NCBI GenBank assembly: GCA_965206355.1
Contig: OZ242212.1
Span: 1,612,001 to 1,676,000, forward strand
Direction: 5' to 3'
DNA length: 64,000 nt
DNA from: Spongiihabitans sp965206355
GTDB lineage: Bacteria > Pseudomonadota > Gammaproteobacteria > Arenicellales > Poriferihabitantaceae
Below, piece after piece: positions 51,705 through 61,436 of the stretch. Each line of letters starts with the position of its first letter. The first letter of the stretch is position 1. Position numbers and translations under genes: made by a program. A model generated the notes under the pieces. It saw nothing but the letters and a program-made list of their open reading frames with translations, made no database searches and was not told the DNA's origin.

Positions 51705-53315
51705 ATGACAACGCAAATTAACCTCGCCGAATATGGTATTGACGGCATAACAACGCTGATTCATAACCCCTCATTTGAAGCGCTGTTCAATGAGGAAATC
51801 AGAGAAGATTTGAGCGGTTGTGAGCAAGGTGTATTAACCACAAGTGGTGCTGTGGCAGTGGATACTGGTGTTTTTACCGGACGTTCACCTGCTGATAAAT
51901 ATATTGTCTGCGATGATATAACACGCGATACCTTTTGGTGGTCGCATCAAGGGGACAATGACAATCACGCCTTGTCTCCGAAAAACTGGGATAGACTTAA
52001 AATGATCGTTACTCGCCAATTATCCCATAAACGTTTATTCGTGGTTGATGGGTTTTGTGGTGCAAACCCGAGTAGTCGTTTGGCAGTTCGTTTTATTATG
52101 GAAGTGGCGTGGCAGGCGCATTTTGTTAAAAATATGTTTATACGACCGAGTGATGCGGAATTGCTGGATTTTCAGCCGGACTTTGTGGTGATGAATGCCG
52201 CCAAAGCGAGCAACGCAAACTGGCAGGCGATGCAGATGAATTCAGCAAACTTTGTTGCCTTCAACCTGACCGAAAAAATGCAGCTTATTGGGGGTACTTG
52301 GTACGGTGGCGAGATGAAAAAGGGTATGTTTTCGATGATGAATTACTTTTTGCCTTTGCGCGGTATGGCAGCAATGCACTGTTCGGCGAATGTTTCCGAT
52401 AAGGGCGAAACAGCACTGTTTTTCGGTTTGTCAGGAACTGGTAAAACCACCCTGTCAACCGACCCTAAGCGTAGATTGATTGGTGATGATGAACATGGCT
52501 GGGACGATGATGGAGTGTTTAACTTTGAAGGGGGTTGTTATGCCAAGACTATCAATCTGGACGAGGCATCCGAGCCGGATATTTATCGGGCAATCCGCCG
52601 TGATGCGTTATTGGAAAATGTGGTGGTCAACGCCGCTGGCATTATTGACTATGCGGACAGTTCAAAGACTCAAAACACGCGGGTTTCCTATCCTATTTAC
52701 CATATTGACAATATCGTTAAACCGATTTCCAAAGGTGGACATGCTAACAAGGTGATTTTTCTGTCGGCGGATGCATTTGCTGTTTTACCGCCAGTCTCAA
52801 GACTGACTCCAGAGCAAGCAAAATATCATTTTCTATCTGGGTTTACCGCAAAACTCGCCGGCACCGAGCGTGGTGTTGAGCAACCGCTACCGACTTTTTC
52901 AGCCTGTTTTGGGGCCGCATTTTTGAGCTTGCATCCGACAAAATATGGTGAACAGTTGGTTAGGAAGATGCAAGCGTCTGAGGCACAAGCCTATTTGGTG
53001 AATACCGGCTGGAATGGTAGTGGACACAGAATATCCATAAAAAACACCCGAGCGATTATTGATGCTATCTTGAGTGGCGACATTGAACAATCGGTGTTTC
53101 ACACCATTCCATACTTTAATTTGGCGGTGCCAGAGACTTTGGTAGGCACTGATCCCAATATACTTGATCCCAGAGACAGCTATGCCACGCCACAACAGTG
53201 GCATGAAAAAGCGAAAATGCTGGCGGTTTTGTTTATAGAGAATTTCCGCAAGTATGAAGATACATCAGCCGGTCAGGCACTGGCGGCGGCTGGACCGTTG
53301 CTACTTGAAAACTAA
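51705..53315 (+). CDS. pckA: Phosphoenolpyruvate carboxykinase (ATP)
   Basis: A 536-residue enzyme converting oxaloacetate and ATP to PEP, CO2 and ADP, the entry to gluconeogenesis. It tracks the enterobacterial protein closely: GAVAVDTGVFTGRSPADKY, FVVDGFCGANPSSRL, GGTWYGGEMKKGMFSMMNY, the P-loop FGLSGTGKTTLSTDPKR, and GDDEHGWDDDGVFNFEGGCY. Start at MTTQINLAEYGIDG; an upstream GTG would add 15 residues not seen in relatives. It precedes rsmG, where mnmG would be expected in many gammaproteobacteria. Confidence 0.97.
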   Translation: MTTQINLAEYGIDGITTLIHNPSFEALFNEEIREDLSGCEQGVLTTSGAVAVDTGVFTGRSPADKYIVCDDITRDTFWWSHQGDNDNHALSPKNWDRLKMIVTRQLSHKRLFVVDGFCGANPSSRLAVRFIMEVAWQAHFVKNMFIRPSDAELLDFQPDFVVMNAAKASNANWQAMQMNSANFVAFNLTEKMQLIGGTWYGGEMKKGMFSMMNYFLPLRGMAAMHCSANVSDKGETALFFGLSGTGKTTLSTDPKRRLIGDDEHGWDDDGVFNFEGGCYAKTINLDEASEPDIYRAIRRDALLENVVVNAAGIIDYADSSKTQNTRVSYPIYHIDNIVKPISKGGHANKVIFLSADAFAVLPPVSRLTPEQAKYHFLSGFTAKLAGTERGVEQPLPTFSACFGAAFLSLHPTKYGEQLVRKMQASEAQAYLVNTGWNGSGHRISIKNTRAIIDAILSGDIEQSVFHTIPYFNLAVPETLVGTDPNILDPRDSYATPQQWHEKAKMLAVLFIENFRKYEDTSAGQALAAAGPLLLEN

Positions 53316-53322
53316 TGTTTCT

Positions 53323-53964
53323 ATGAGGCAATTTAATGTCGAAAATCTGATTGCAGGGTGTGATCAGCTTGGTCTTGTTGTTAATCTGAATCAGCGAAAT
53401 AGCCTATTGACTCATATTAAATTATTGGCAAAATGGAATGCCAGCTTGAATCTCACTGCCATTAAGGCGGATAATGATATGATTAGTCATCATATTCTGG
53501 ACTCGCTTGCCATCTATCGTTATGTTACGGGAAGTCGTCTGCTGGATATTGGAAGTGGTGGTGGATTTCCCGGCTTACCGCTGTCAATCGTTAATCCGAA
53601 TTTGGCAGTAACCTTGCTTGACAGCAGGGGGAAGCGCATTGAATTTTTGCGTCATGCGGTGGCAGTTATTGGACTTGATAATGTGTCATTGGTGAAAAGT
53701 CGTATTGAAGATTACCGACCGCAGGAAAAGTTCAGTACGCTTAGTGCACGTGCGTTTTCATCTTTATCGACATTGATTCGTCTCAGTAAAAAAAATCTTG
53801 GAAAAGGCACGCGGTTATTAGCACTCAAAGGCAAACTGCCGACACAAGAGCTTGCAACCTTGAGCGCGGAACTGCCTGAATCAGTGCGGTCGCGCTTAAC
53901 CGTTAAGCAACTTGAAGTGCCCTTTTTACAGGCGCAGCGGCACCTGATAATTATTGATTTTTAA
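53323..53964 (+). CDS. rsmG: 16S rRNA m7G527 methyltransferase
   Basis: A 213-residue SAM-dependent methyltransferase (GidB) acting on G527 of 16S rRNA. Motifs: LLAKWNASLNLTAI, HHILDSLAIYRYV, the SAM-binding LDIGSGGGFPGLPLSI and SARAFSSL. ATG eight bases after the pckA stop is chosen over an earlier in-frame start lying within pckA. It leads directly into parA-parB, the common order near oriC. Confidence 0.96.
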   Translation: MRQFNVENLIAGCDQLGLVVNLNQRNSLLTHIKLLAKWNASLNLTAIKADNDMISHHILDSLAIYRYVTGSRLLDIGSGGGFPGLPLSIVNPNLAVTLLDSRGKRIEFLRHAVAVIGLDNVSLVKSRIEDYRPQEKFSTLSARAFSSLSTLIRLSKKNLGKGTRLLALKGKLPTQELATLSAELPESVRSRLTVKQLEVPFLQAQRHLIIIDF

Positions 53965-53979
53965 CAGGGATGAGAAACC

Positions 53980-54747
53980 TTGGCGAGAATAATTGCAGTA
54001 ACCAATCAAAAGGGCGGGGTCGGTAAAACCACGACTGCCATCAATCTGGCATCGTCATTGGCATACGCCGGAAACCGTGTGCTATTGATTGATATTGATC
54101 CTCAGGCTAATGCCACGGTGGGCAGTGGTATTGTTGTGCCTGATCTTGAAGCAACGGTTTATGAGGTGTTGCTGGGAGAGATTAACATTGATCAGGCGAT
54201 TATTCCGACCCAATATAAATTTCATATACTGCCAGCTCATCCCGATTTGGCTGGGGCGCAGGTGGAAATGACTCAATTTGAAGGTCGCGACCAACGCCTT
54301 GATCAGGCATTGAGCAGTGTTGCCAAGATGTTTGATATAATACTGATTGACTGCCCGCCAGTGCTTAATATATTAACCGTCAACGCCCTCACCGCAGCCA
54401 CAGAGGTGCTGATACCGGTGCAATGCGAATACTATGCGCTGGAAGGACTGAGCAGTTTGATGGAGACCATTGAGCGGGTTAAACAGGAGCTTAACCCGAA
54501 TCTTGAAATTCTTGGACTGGTCAGAACGATGTATGATAATAGAAATAATCTGGCGCTGGAAGTCTCCGAGCAATTACAGGAACATTTTCCCAACAAGTTA
54601 TTTAGAACATTAGTCCCGCGCAATGTTCGGCTAGCCGAAGCACCCAGTTATGGCAAGCCGGTTTTAGACTACGATAGACAATGTGTCGGCTCGCAGGCTT
54701 ATCTGGCGTTGGCAAGTGAATTGCTACGCCGAAGTAATCATTGCTGA
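53980..54747 (+). CDS. parA: Chromosome partitioning ATPase ParA (Soj)
   Basis: A 255-residue deviant-Walker ATPase beginning at TTG (ARIIAVTNQKGGVGKTTTAINLA). Also present are DIDPQANAT and ILIDCPPVLNILTVNAL. No N-terminal DNA-binding extension, so it is the chromosomal Soj type. It works with ParB to move origin regions apart. No full parS site was found nearby. Confidence 0.97.
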   Translation: MARIIAVTNQKGGVGKTTTAINLASSLAYAGNRVLLIDIDPQANATVGSGIVVPDLEATVYEVLLGEINIDQAIIPTQYKFHILPAHPDLAGAQVEMTQFEGRDQRLDQALSSVAKMFDIILIDCPPVLNILTVNALTAATEVLIPVQCEYYALEGLSSLMETIERVKQELNPNLEILGLVRTMYDNRNNLALEVSEQLQEHFPNKLFRTLVPRNVRLAEAPSYGKPVLDYDRQCVGSQAYLALASELLRRSNHC

Positions 54748-54777
54748 GCATAAGCTCGGATAATCAGGAACAATAAA

Positions 54778-55716
54778 ATGGTAAAAAAGAAAGCACGACT
54801 GGGGCGTGGTCTGGGGGCATTGCTTGGAGACGTAAAAACCACAACGCTGGTTGACACAGTGCCAGCCACAGCCAGCCGAGCGTCCGCGCAGCTAGCAAGT
54901 AGCAGCGATGCGGCAAGCAGCACCGGTTATCGTGAAATTCCTATTGAACAACTACAGCGCGGAAAGTATCAGCCACGAGTCTATATGGACAAGCAGGCGC
55001 TGGCTGAATTAGGGGAATCAATCAAATCGCAAGGCGTGATACAGCCCTTATTGGTGCGACCATTAACCCAAACCGAGGGCGCACGCGATCAGTTTGAAAT
55101 TATCGCTGGCGAACGCCGCTGGCGTGGCGCACAGCTTGCCGGATTGAGCACGGTGCCCGCAGTGATACGGGACATCACCGATCAAACAGCCATGGCAGTG
55201 GCACTGATTGAAAACATTCAAAGAGAAAACTTGAATGCCATTGAGCAAGCCAGAGGTTTTAAGCGTTTACTGGAAGAATTTGGTCTGACTCATCAGGAAG
55301 TGTCTGAAGCAGTCGGTTGTTCAAGAACGGCAGTGAGCAACCTGTTAAGGATGTTGGCACTGCATCCTGTAGTTCAGAAAATGGTGGAAAATAACATCAT
55401 GGATATGGGGCATGCCCGTACACTGCTGGCATTGCCAGAAGAACGACAGCTTGAAGTCGCTAACAAGGTGAACAGCAACAATCTCTCGGTCAGACAAACC
55501 GAGCGGCTGGTTAAAATATGGATTAATAGCAAAAAGACCACAACTACACCCACAGGACATCAGCAAGTGGACGCAGATATTAGCCATTTGCAAGACGATC
55601 TTTCGACACGTTTAGGCGCAAAAGTGGATATTCAGCACGGCACCAAAAAAGGCAGGCTGATTATCCATTATCATTCTCTGGATGAACTGGATGGTATTCT
55701 TGAACACATCAAATAA
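54778..55716 (+). CDS. parB: Chromosome partitioning protein ParB (Spo0J)
   Basis: A 312-residue ParB. The ParB/Srx-type CTPase domain has IPIEQLQRGKYQPR, ERRWRGAQLAGLSTVPAVIRD and AMAVALIENIQRENLNAIEQA; a helix-turn-helix follows (LTHQEVSEAVGCSRTAVSNLLRML); the end is the dimerisation domain (VDIQHGTKKGRLIIHYHSLDELDGIL). It opens KKKARLGRGLGALLGD, the ParA-stimulating peptide. Confidence 0.97.
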   Translation: MVKKKARLGRGLGALLGDVKTTTLVDTVPATASRASAQLASSSDAASSTGYREIPIEQLQRGKYQPRVYMDKQALAELGESIKSQGVIQPLLVRPLTQTEGARDQFEIIAGERRWRGAQLAGLSTVPAVIRDITDQTAMAVALIENIQRENLNAIEQARGFKRLLEEFGLTHQEVSEAVGCSRTAVSNLLRMLALHPVVQKMVENNIMDMGHARTLLALPEERQLEVANKVNSNNLSVRQTERLVKIWINSKKTTTTPTGHQQVDADISHLQDDLSTRLGAKVDIQHGTKKGRLIIHYHSLDELDGILEHIK

Positions 55717-55882
55717 TGCAGATAAATTAAAAAATTGAGGATTGAAAATTTTCCGAATAAAAACGCTTATTGATGTTGCTTTCCGCTATAGAATCAATGC
55801 TATTAGTTGGCGGCATTAGTCAATGACAGCCGACAGTAACGCCTAAATCGGTTCCATGCAATTTTAAGGCGGTTTAAGTCCG

Positions 55883-55941
55883 GGTGATGCAGGATGTTAT
55901 TTTTTAGTGAATCATAAAAGTCAGGTGATGCAGGATGTTAT
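55883..55941. repeat. 18-bp direct repeat downstream of parB
   Basis: GGTGATGCAGGATGTTAT occurs at 55883-55900 and again at 55924-55941, just before a MITE. The whole parB-glmU gap (55717-56161) holds these, the MITE and no gene. In many gammaproteobacteria the ATP synthase operon occupies this place. Confidence 0.85.
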
Positions 55942-55951
55942 CTGTTTTAAT

Positions 55952-56090
55952 GAGACTTTTGCACGGAAGATGATTTCGCTTTCAGGCAAGGCAAAAACGC
56001 ACGGAATGAGGGAGTTTATGCTTATAAATGACCGATTGAGTACGATTTTAACGCAGCATGCAGGTGAAATGGCTTTCGTGCAAAGGTCTC
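55952..56090. repeat. MITE copy 8 (short form, orientation B)
   Basis: 139 bp, first end GAGACTTTTGCACGGAAG with one change, perfect 5-bp duplication TTAAT. Ends 71 bp before glmU. Confidence 0.93.
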
Positions 56091-56161
56091 TTAATCCAAT
56101 TATGAACGAGTTATGAGCAAGTTATGAGGGTATCGAATTTGTTGCAATCCGGAGCATCGGT

Positions 56162-57583
56162 ATGGCACTTGAAATAGTGATTCTCGCTGCTGGAGTCGGC
56201 AAGCGTATGCACAGCAACTTGCCAAAAGTATTGCATGGCATTGCGGGTAAACCAATGCTACAGCATTTACTGGAAACAGTCAGTGATTTGGCAGCACAGC
56301 GTATCCATGTGATTGTGGGCTATGGCAAGGAGCAGGTAAGGACTCGCATTGAATCGGCCTTGCAACAGCATGCGAAGCCGTGTTCTTCAATCATTAACTG
56401 GGTCGAACAATCTGAGCAGAAGGGCACGGCTCATGCGGTGATGCAAGCCATGCCCGATGTTGCTCCGGATGCAACGGTGTTGATACTCAGTGGTGATGTG
56501 CCACTGATTGCCCTCGCCACCTTGAAGCGGGTTGCACAAGCGGGCGACAACCTCAATTTGCTGACGGCAACCTTGCCTGATCCATTCGGATTGGGGCGTA
56601 TTATTCGCAATGAGCAGGGACAGATTATCGCTATTGTTGAGCAAAAAGATGCCAGCGCACAACAACAACAGATTAGCGAAATCAATACTAATTGCATCAG
56701 CGTGAGGGCGGATTATCTTTGCCGATGGTTGCCACAAATTAATTGCAAAAATGCGCAGAAAGAATACTATCTGACCGACGTGATTGCCTGTGCGGTTGCA
56801 GATAATGTTGATGTTGTTGGCATTAGCAGTGATGGTGTGGCTGAAATTTCTGGCGTAAACAGTAAGGCAGATCTGGCAAAATTAGAACGTGTCGTGCAGA
56901 TAAAAAATGCCGAGCGATTGATGGAAAACGGTGTTACGCTGCTTGATCCGCATCGCTTTGATGCGCGTGGAGAATGTCAGTTTGGTTCTGATTGTGTTGT
57001 TGATGTCAATGTCATTTTGGAAGGGGATGTTAGCATTGGTGATGGCGTGCGGCTCGGTTCTAATAGCTTGATTCGCAATAGCATCATCGGCGATCACTGT
57101 GTTATTGAGGCGCATAGCGTTATTGACAATGCCGTCATCGGCAATCATTGTCATATCGGACCTTTCGCTAGAATCCGACCAGAAACGGTGCTTGGCGATG
57201 CCGTGCGGATTGGCAATTTTGTCGAGATTAAAAAGAGTCATATTGCCAACACCTCAAAAGTGAATCATTTGAGTTATGTGGGGGACAGTGATGTTGGCAA
57301 GAACGTCAATATAGGTGCTGGTGTGATTACCTGTAACTATGACGGTGCTAACAAACATCGGACTATAATCGGCAATGATGTGTTTGTCGGCTCGGACAGT
57401 CAGTTAATTGCGCCAGTGGAAGTGGGTGACGGCGCAACAGTCGGAGCAGGCTCGACCATTACCAACAATATCCACAACAATGCCCTTGCGGTCAGTCGAG
57501 TGCGCCAAACCGCAATTGATAACTGGAAACGGCCTACCAAAACAACTAAAAAAACGCCGAAAACCGAAACAACCAAGAAGTAA
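56162..57583 (+). CDS. glmU: Bifunctional GlmU (GlcNAc-1-P uridylyltransferase / GlcN-1-P acetyltransferase)
   Basis: A 473-residue enzyme making UDP-GlcNAc for peptidoglycan and LPS. The N-terminal pyrophosphorylase has LAAGVGKRMHSNLPKVLHGI and LSGDVPLI; the C-terminal left-handed beta helix shows hexapeptide repeats (IGDGVRLGSNSLIRNSIIGD) and the acetyltransferase blocks HLSYVGDSDVGKNVNIGAGVITCNYDG. It has a Lys/Thr-rich tail. glmS follows 14 bases on. Confidence 0.97.
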   Translation: MALEIVILAAGVGKRMHSNLPKVLHGIAGKPMLQHLLETVSDLAAQRIHVIVGYGKEQVRTRIESALQQHAKPCSSIINWVEQSEQKGTAHAVMQAMPDVAPDATVLILSGDVPLIALATLKRVAQAGDNLNLLTATLPDPFGLGRIIRNEQGQIIAIVEQKDASAQQQQISEINTNCISVRADYLCRWLPQINCKNAQKEYYLTDVIACAVADNVDVVGISSDGVAEISGVNSKADLAKLERVVQIKNAERLMENGVTLLDPHRFDARGECQFGSDCVVDVNVILEGDVSIGDGVRLGSNSLIRNSIIGDHCVIEAHSVIDNAVIGNHCHIGPFARIRPETVLGDAVRIGNFVEIKKSHIANTSKVNHLSYVGDSDVGKNVNIGAGVITCNYDGANKHRTIIGNDVFVGSDSQLIAPVEVGDGATVGAGSTITNNIHNNALAVSRVRQTAIDNWKRPTKTTKKTPKTETTKK

Positions 57584-57597
57584 CGGAGAATTAACGA

Positions 57598-59430
57598 ATG
57601 TGTGGAATTGTAGGTGCGGTTGCTAAAGCCAATGTGTTACCGATGTTGCTGGATGGTTTGAAGCGGCTCGAATATCGCGGCTATGATTCAGCTGGCATTG
57701 CGGTTATTGACGATAATCAAAAACTTTCACGCATTCGTAGTGCCGGTAAAATTACGCAACTGCAAAAAGCACTCTCACTGTCCGACAGCCTGTGTGGAAA
57801 GACTGGCATTGCCCATACCCGCTGGGCAACCCACGGACCACCGACAGAAAATAATGCGCATCCGCAGATGAGTGGCAATAATCTCGCTTTGGTTTGTAAC
57901 GGTATCATTGAAAACCACGAGGCATTGCGAAAGGCACAGCAAGCAAAAGGTTTTGTGTTTACCTCTGAAACGGATACCGAGGTTATTGTCAATGAGATTC
58001 AGCAACATATTCAAAATGGGTTGGATTTGCTCGAAGCGATCAAGGCAACGTTGACGGTGTTGGAGGGTGCATACGCCATCGGTGTGATTAGTGCTGATGA
58101 GCCGAATCGGCTGGTTGCGGCACGGCGTGGCTCACCGCTGATTGTTGGTATTGGTGATGGTGAATTTTTTATTGCCTCTGATATGTCGGCGTTAATATCG
58201 CTAACCCGAGACTTCTTTGCTCTGGAAAACGGCGACATCGTTGATATTAACGGCGGCACTATTGCCATCGTTGACCAAGCGGGTCGTTTGCAATGCCGAG
58301 AGAAAAAAACAAGTGGTTTATCTGACGAGGCGACAGCATTAGGCAGTCATCGCCATTATATGATTAAGGAAATATATGAACAAAGTGCTGCCATCGCCAA
58401 TACTTTGGCAGGTCGGATTACTGGTAGCCGATTGCTGGAGGGCTGTTTTTCTGCTACAGCCGATGAAATTTTTTCTCACACCCAAGCGGTGCAAATTATT
58501 GCCTGTGGTACCAGCTATCATGCCGGCCTGGTTGCCCGACACTGGTTTGAAGAGTTTGGAATTCCCTGTCAGGTGGAAATAGCTAGCGAGTTCCATTCTC
58601 GTAGCCATGTCGTACCTGATCATTGTTTGGTGGTAACGCTATCTCAGTCCGGCGAAACCATAGATACCTTGTCGGCACTGGCGGTGGCTAAACAGTTAGG
58701 ATATGCACATTGTTTGAGCATCTGCAATGTGCCTGAAAGCTCGCTGGTGCGAGAGTCTGATTTGGTGTTGATGACACACGCTGGCCCGGAAATCGGGGTG
58801 GCATCCACCAAAGCATTTACCACCCAGCTAACTGCCTTGCGATTGCTGGTTATCGCCCTCGGGCGGCGTTTTTCTATGACCGAAACCGAGCAGGTGCGGT
58901 TGTTGACAGAATTACGGGAATTGCCGACAAAAATTGATCAGGTGATGTCATTAGAGCCGATAATTAAAGAGATTGCCGAGCAATTTGCTGATAAACAACA
59001 CGCGCTTTTTCTCGGACGCGGAGCACATTATCCGATTGCGTTGGAAGGCGCATTAAAACTCAAAGAGGTTTCTTATATTCACGCCGAAGCCTATCCGGCA
59101 GGTGAACTCAAGCATGGTCCGTTAGCGTTGGTTGATAATGAAATGCCGGTCATTTCGGTGGCACCGAATGATCGGCTATTGCAGAAATTAAAAGGCAATA
59201 TTGAGGAGGTGCGGGCACGAGGCGGTAAGTTAATTGTGTTCGCCGACTCCAGTGCGGAAATATCCAATCAACCAAACTTACAAGTTATCAATGTCGCCCC
59301 AGTGAACAGCTCTATCGCGCCCATCATTTACACTATTCCATTGCAACTACTGGCATACCACGTTGCCCTGATTAAAGGTACCGATGTCGATAAGCCGAGA
59401 AATCTCGCCAAATCGGTTACTGTTGAGTGA
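57598..59430 (+). CDS. glmS: Glucosamine-6-phosphate synthase (isomerizing)
   Basis: A 610-residue enzyme converting fructose-6-P and glutamine to glucosamine-6-P. Cys2 is the N-terminal nucleophile (MCGIVGAVAK); RLEYRGYDSAGIAV and HTRWATHGPPTENNAHPQ complete the glutaminase domain. Two SIS domains follow (ACGTSYHAGLVARHW, TLSQSGETIDTL, ASTKAFTTQLTAL; ending LAKSVTVE). Together with glmU it makes UDP-GlcNAc. Confidence 0.98.
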   Translation: MCGIVGAVAKANVLPMLLDGLKRLEYRGYDSAGIAVIDDNQKLSRIRSAGKITQLQKALSLSDSLCGKTGIAHTRWATHGPPTENNAHPQMSGNNLALVCNGIIENHEALRKAQQAKGFVFTSETDTEVIVNEIQQHIQNGLDLLEAIKATLTVLEGAYAIGVISADEPNRLVAARRGSPLIVGIGDGEFFIASDMSALISLTRDFFALENGDIVDINGGTIAIVDQAGRLQCREKKTSGLSDEATALGSHRHYMIKEIYEQSAAIANTLAGRITGSRLLEGCFSATADEIFSHTQAVQIIACGTSYHAGLVARHWFEEFGIPCQVEIASEFHSRSHVVPDHCLVVTLSQSGETIDTLSALAVAKQLGYAHCLSICNVPESSLVRESDLVLMTHAGPEIGVASTKAFTTQLTALRLLVIALGRRFSMTETEQVRLLTELRELPTKIDQVMSLEPIIKEIAEQFADKQHALFLGRGAHYPIALEGALKLKEVSYIHAEAYPAGELKHGPLALVDNEMPVISVAPNDRLLQKLKGNIEEVRARGGKLIVFADSSAEISNQPNLQVINVAPVNSSIAPIIYTIPLQLLAYHVALIKGTDVDKPRNLAKSVTVE

Positions 59431-59588
59431 GCATCAAGCCGTTGAGGGATAACATCGCCCTCATCTTGAATAACACGCGCCATCACTAGATAGCGAAACC
59501 ACACACAGCGTAGTAAAAAGCAGTGTAAACAGTTACATTTCAAAATGGTAGTTAAAAGTTATGCTTATCCCAACATGTGACATAGAGT

Positions 59589-59727
59589 GAGATATTTGCA
59601 CGGAAGATGAGTTCGCTTTCAGGCCAGGCAAAAACGCACGGAATGAGGGAGTTTATGCTTATAAATGACCGATTGAGTACGATTCTAGCGCAGCATGCAG
59701 GTGAAATGGTTTTCGTGCAAAGGGCTC
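59589..59727. repeat. MITE copy 9 (short form, orientation B, diverged ends)
   Basis: 139 bp; ends GAGATATTTGCACGG and CGTGCAAAGGGCTC carry changes relative to the family, yet a perfect 5-bp duplication AGAGT remains. It is one of the more diverged copies. Region 59431-59766 holds nothing else recognisable. Confidence 0.9.
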
Positions 59728-59766
59728 AGAGTATTTAGGGGAGTGCTACTCGGTTTGCTATTCATT

Positions 59767-60117
59767 ATGAACAAGCGTATTAAGACGATGAGCCTGTATC
59801 AGCGTATCTATGATGTGGTTAAATGTATTCCGGCTGGAATGGTAACCAGTTATGGGCGTATTGCCCGAATGCTGAATTGCACAGCACGGCAGGTGGGTTA
59901 TGCGATGGCTGCCACACCAGACGATCAGGCAGTACCATGGCATCGAGTCATCAACAGCAAGGGGCAGATTAGCGCGCGCAAACAAGGCAACGGCGAGCAA
60001 CGGCAAAGACAGAAACTGATGGACGAGGGCATTGTCTTCAATCAACAAGGACGGATTAGTTTTCAACAATTTGGTTGGACAACAATAGATAATGAGCAAT
60101 GGAAAATTGATGGTTGA
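59767..60117 (+). CDS. Alkyltransferase-like protein (ATL), catalytically silent MGMT homologue
   Basis: A 116-residue protein with the DNA-binding domain of O6-alkylguanine transferases (YQRIYDVVKCIPAGMVTSYG, RQVGYAMAATPDDQAVPWHR). The active-site Cys of PCHRV is Trp here (PWHRV), the mark of ATL proteins, which bind O6-alkylguanine and hand it to nucleotide excision repair. Start is uncertain: ATG at 59767 or at 59788 (MSLYQRI). An upstream extension lies in the MITE and is not real. Confidence 0.9.
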   Translation: MNKRIKTMSLYQRIYDVVKCIPAGMVTSYGRIARMLNCTARQVGYAMAATPDDQAVPWHRVINSKGQISARKQGNGEQRQRQKLMDEGIVFNQQGRISFQQFGWTTIDNEQWKIDG

Positions 60118-60178
60118 TTAAGGAAAAAGAAAAAATGATGATAACGATCATACATCAGCTTGCTTTGATTGATGTATT

Positions 60179-60342
60179 GAGACCTTTGCACGAAAGCCAT
60201 TTCACCTGCATACTGCATCGCCTAAAAGCGCCTACTGTTGGTAAAAACGGTCTCAATGCGGTCATTATATAAGCATAAACTCCCTCATTCCGTGCGTTTT
60301 TGCCTGGCCTGAAAGCGAACTCATCTTCCGTGCAAAGATCTC
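60179..60342. repeat. MITE copy 10 (long form, orientation A)
   Basis: 164 bp, right end CCGTGCAAAGATCTC with one change, perfect 5-bp duplication GTATT. Occupies most of the gap between the ATL gene and pdxA. Confidence 0.93.
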
Positions 60343-60428
60343 GTATTGGCGAGCGAGCAATGTTTTCCATGCAGCCACAATGGGCGATTCTCAATTTTTA
60401 ATACTCAATTTTCAACTCTCAACATTTA

Positions 60429-61436
60429 ATGCAAAAAATTCTGATTTGTAGTGGGGAACCGGCGGGTATTGGTCCTGATATTGTGATTAAAGCGGCACAG
60501 CATCGGTTTGCTGCCGCTGTGGTGGTGCTGGCAGATCCGCAGGTACTTATAGAGCGTGCCGAATTGCTCGGTGTCAGTCTGGATATTTGTGAATATGATC
60601 CAACCGATAAGGCAGATATAGCCAGTCTGTCGCAACCTGTTCATGGGCAAATTCGGCTTATCCCACAGACTGTTGCTAGCGCGGTTGTTGCTGGTAAGCT
60701 GGATGTGAGAAATAGTCATTATGTTATTCAGTGTATAGATAGTGCGGTGGACTGGTGTCGATCGGGCGTATTTGATGGCATGGTGACGGCTCCGGTGCAT
60801 AAAGGAGTTATCAACGATGCCGGCATTGCTTTTTCTGGTCATACCGAATGGATAGCCAAACGTAGCGTAGCCGAGCAACCGGTGATGATGCTGGCTAACG
60901 ACACTCTCCGTGTTTGTCTGCTTACCACCCACTTACCCTTAAAGGCAGTGGCAGCACAGATTACCGTCAATCGCATTAAATCTGTTCTCAAGATTATGGC
61001 AAGCGAGATCAGCCGTCTCTATGCTATTCCGCTCCCTATAATTGGCGTATGTGGGCTCAACCCTCATGCTGGGGAAGGTGGGCATCTTGGTCAAGAAGAA
61101 ATTGAAATTATTGAGCCAGCAATGGCGCAGATGCGTGAACAGGGGTTGCAACTGGTCGGTCCACTGCCCGCCGATACCGCCTTTACTCCAACCCAGTTAG
61201 CGCAGCTTCACGCTGTGCTGGCGATGTATCACGACCAAGGGCTTCCTGTTATTAAGCACAGTGGATTTGGCGAGGTGGTCAACATTACCCTTGGACTTCC
61301 GATAATACGCACATCGGTTGATCACGGTACCGCATTGAATCTGGCGGGTAGTGGTTTAGCGACAGCATCAAGTTTAATCGCCGCCATCAATCTGGCTATT
61401 AAATTTGCCGCTAATCAGCAGTCAATCAGATTTTGA
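60429..61436 (+). CDS. pdxA: 4-hydroxythreonine-4-phosphate dehydrogenase
   Basis: A 335-residue enzyme of pyridoxal phosphate synthesis (DXP-dependent route), acting just before PdxJ. Signature blocks: SGEPAGIGPDIVIKAA at the start, TAPVHKGVINDAGIAFSGHTEWIA, and metal-binding histidines in GLNPHAGEGGHLGQEE and AMYHDQGLPVIKH. ENDS in FAANQQSIRF with stop adjoining the rsmA start, the usual pdxA-rsmA (ksgA) pair. Confidence 0.97.
   Translation: MQKILICSGEPAGIGPDIVIKAAQHRFAAAVVVLADPQVLIERAELLGVSLDICEYDPTDKADIASLSQPVHGQIRLIPQTVASAVVAGKLDVRNSHYVIQCIDSAVDWCRSGVFDGMVTAPVHKGVINDAGIAFSGHTEWIAKRSVAEQPVMMLANDTLRVCLLTTHLPLKAVAAQITVNRIKSVLKIMASEISRLYAIPLPIIGVCGLNPHAGEGGHLGQEEIEIIEPAMAQMREQGLQLVGPLPADTAFTPTQLAQLHAVLAMYHDQGLPVIKHSGFGEVVNITLGLPIIRTSVDHGTALNLAGSGLATASSLIAAINLAIKFAANQQSIRF

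Noticed and set aside
53095..53102. Possible parS site TGTTTCAC near parAB
   Set aside because: Only half of the 16-bp palindrome is present; the other half does not match. It lies inside pckA.
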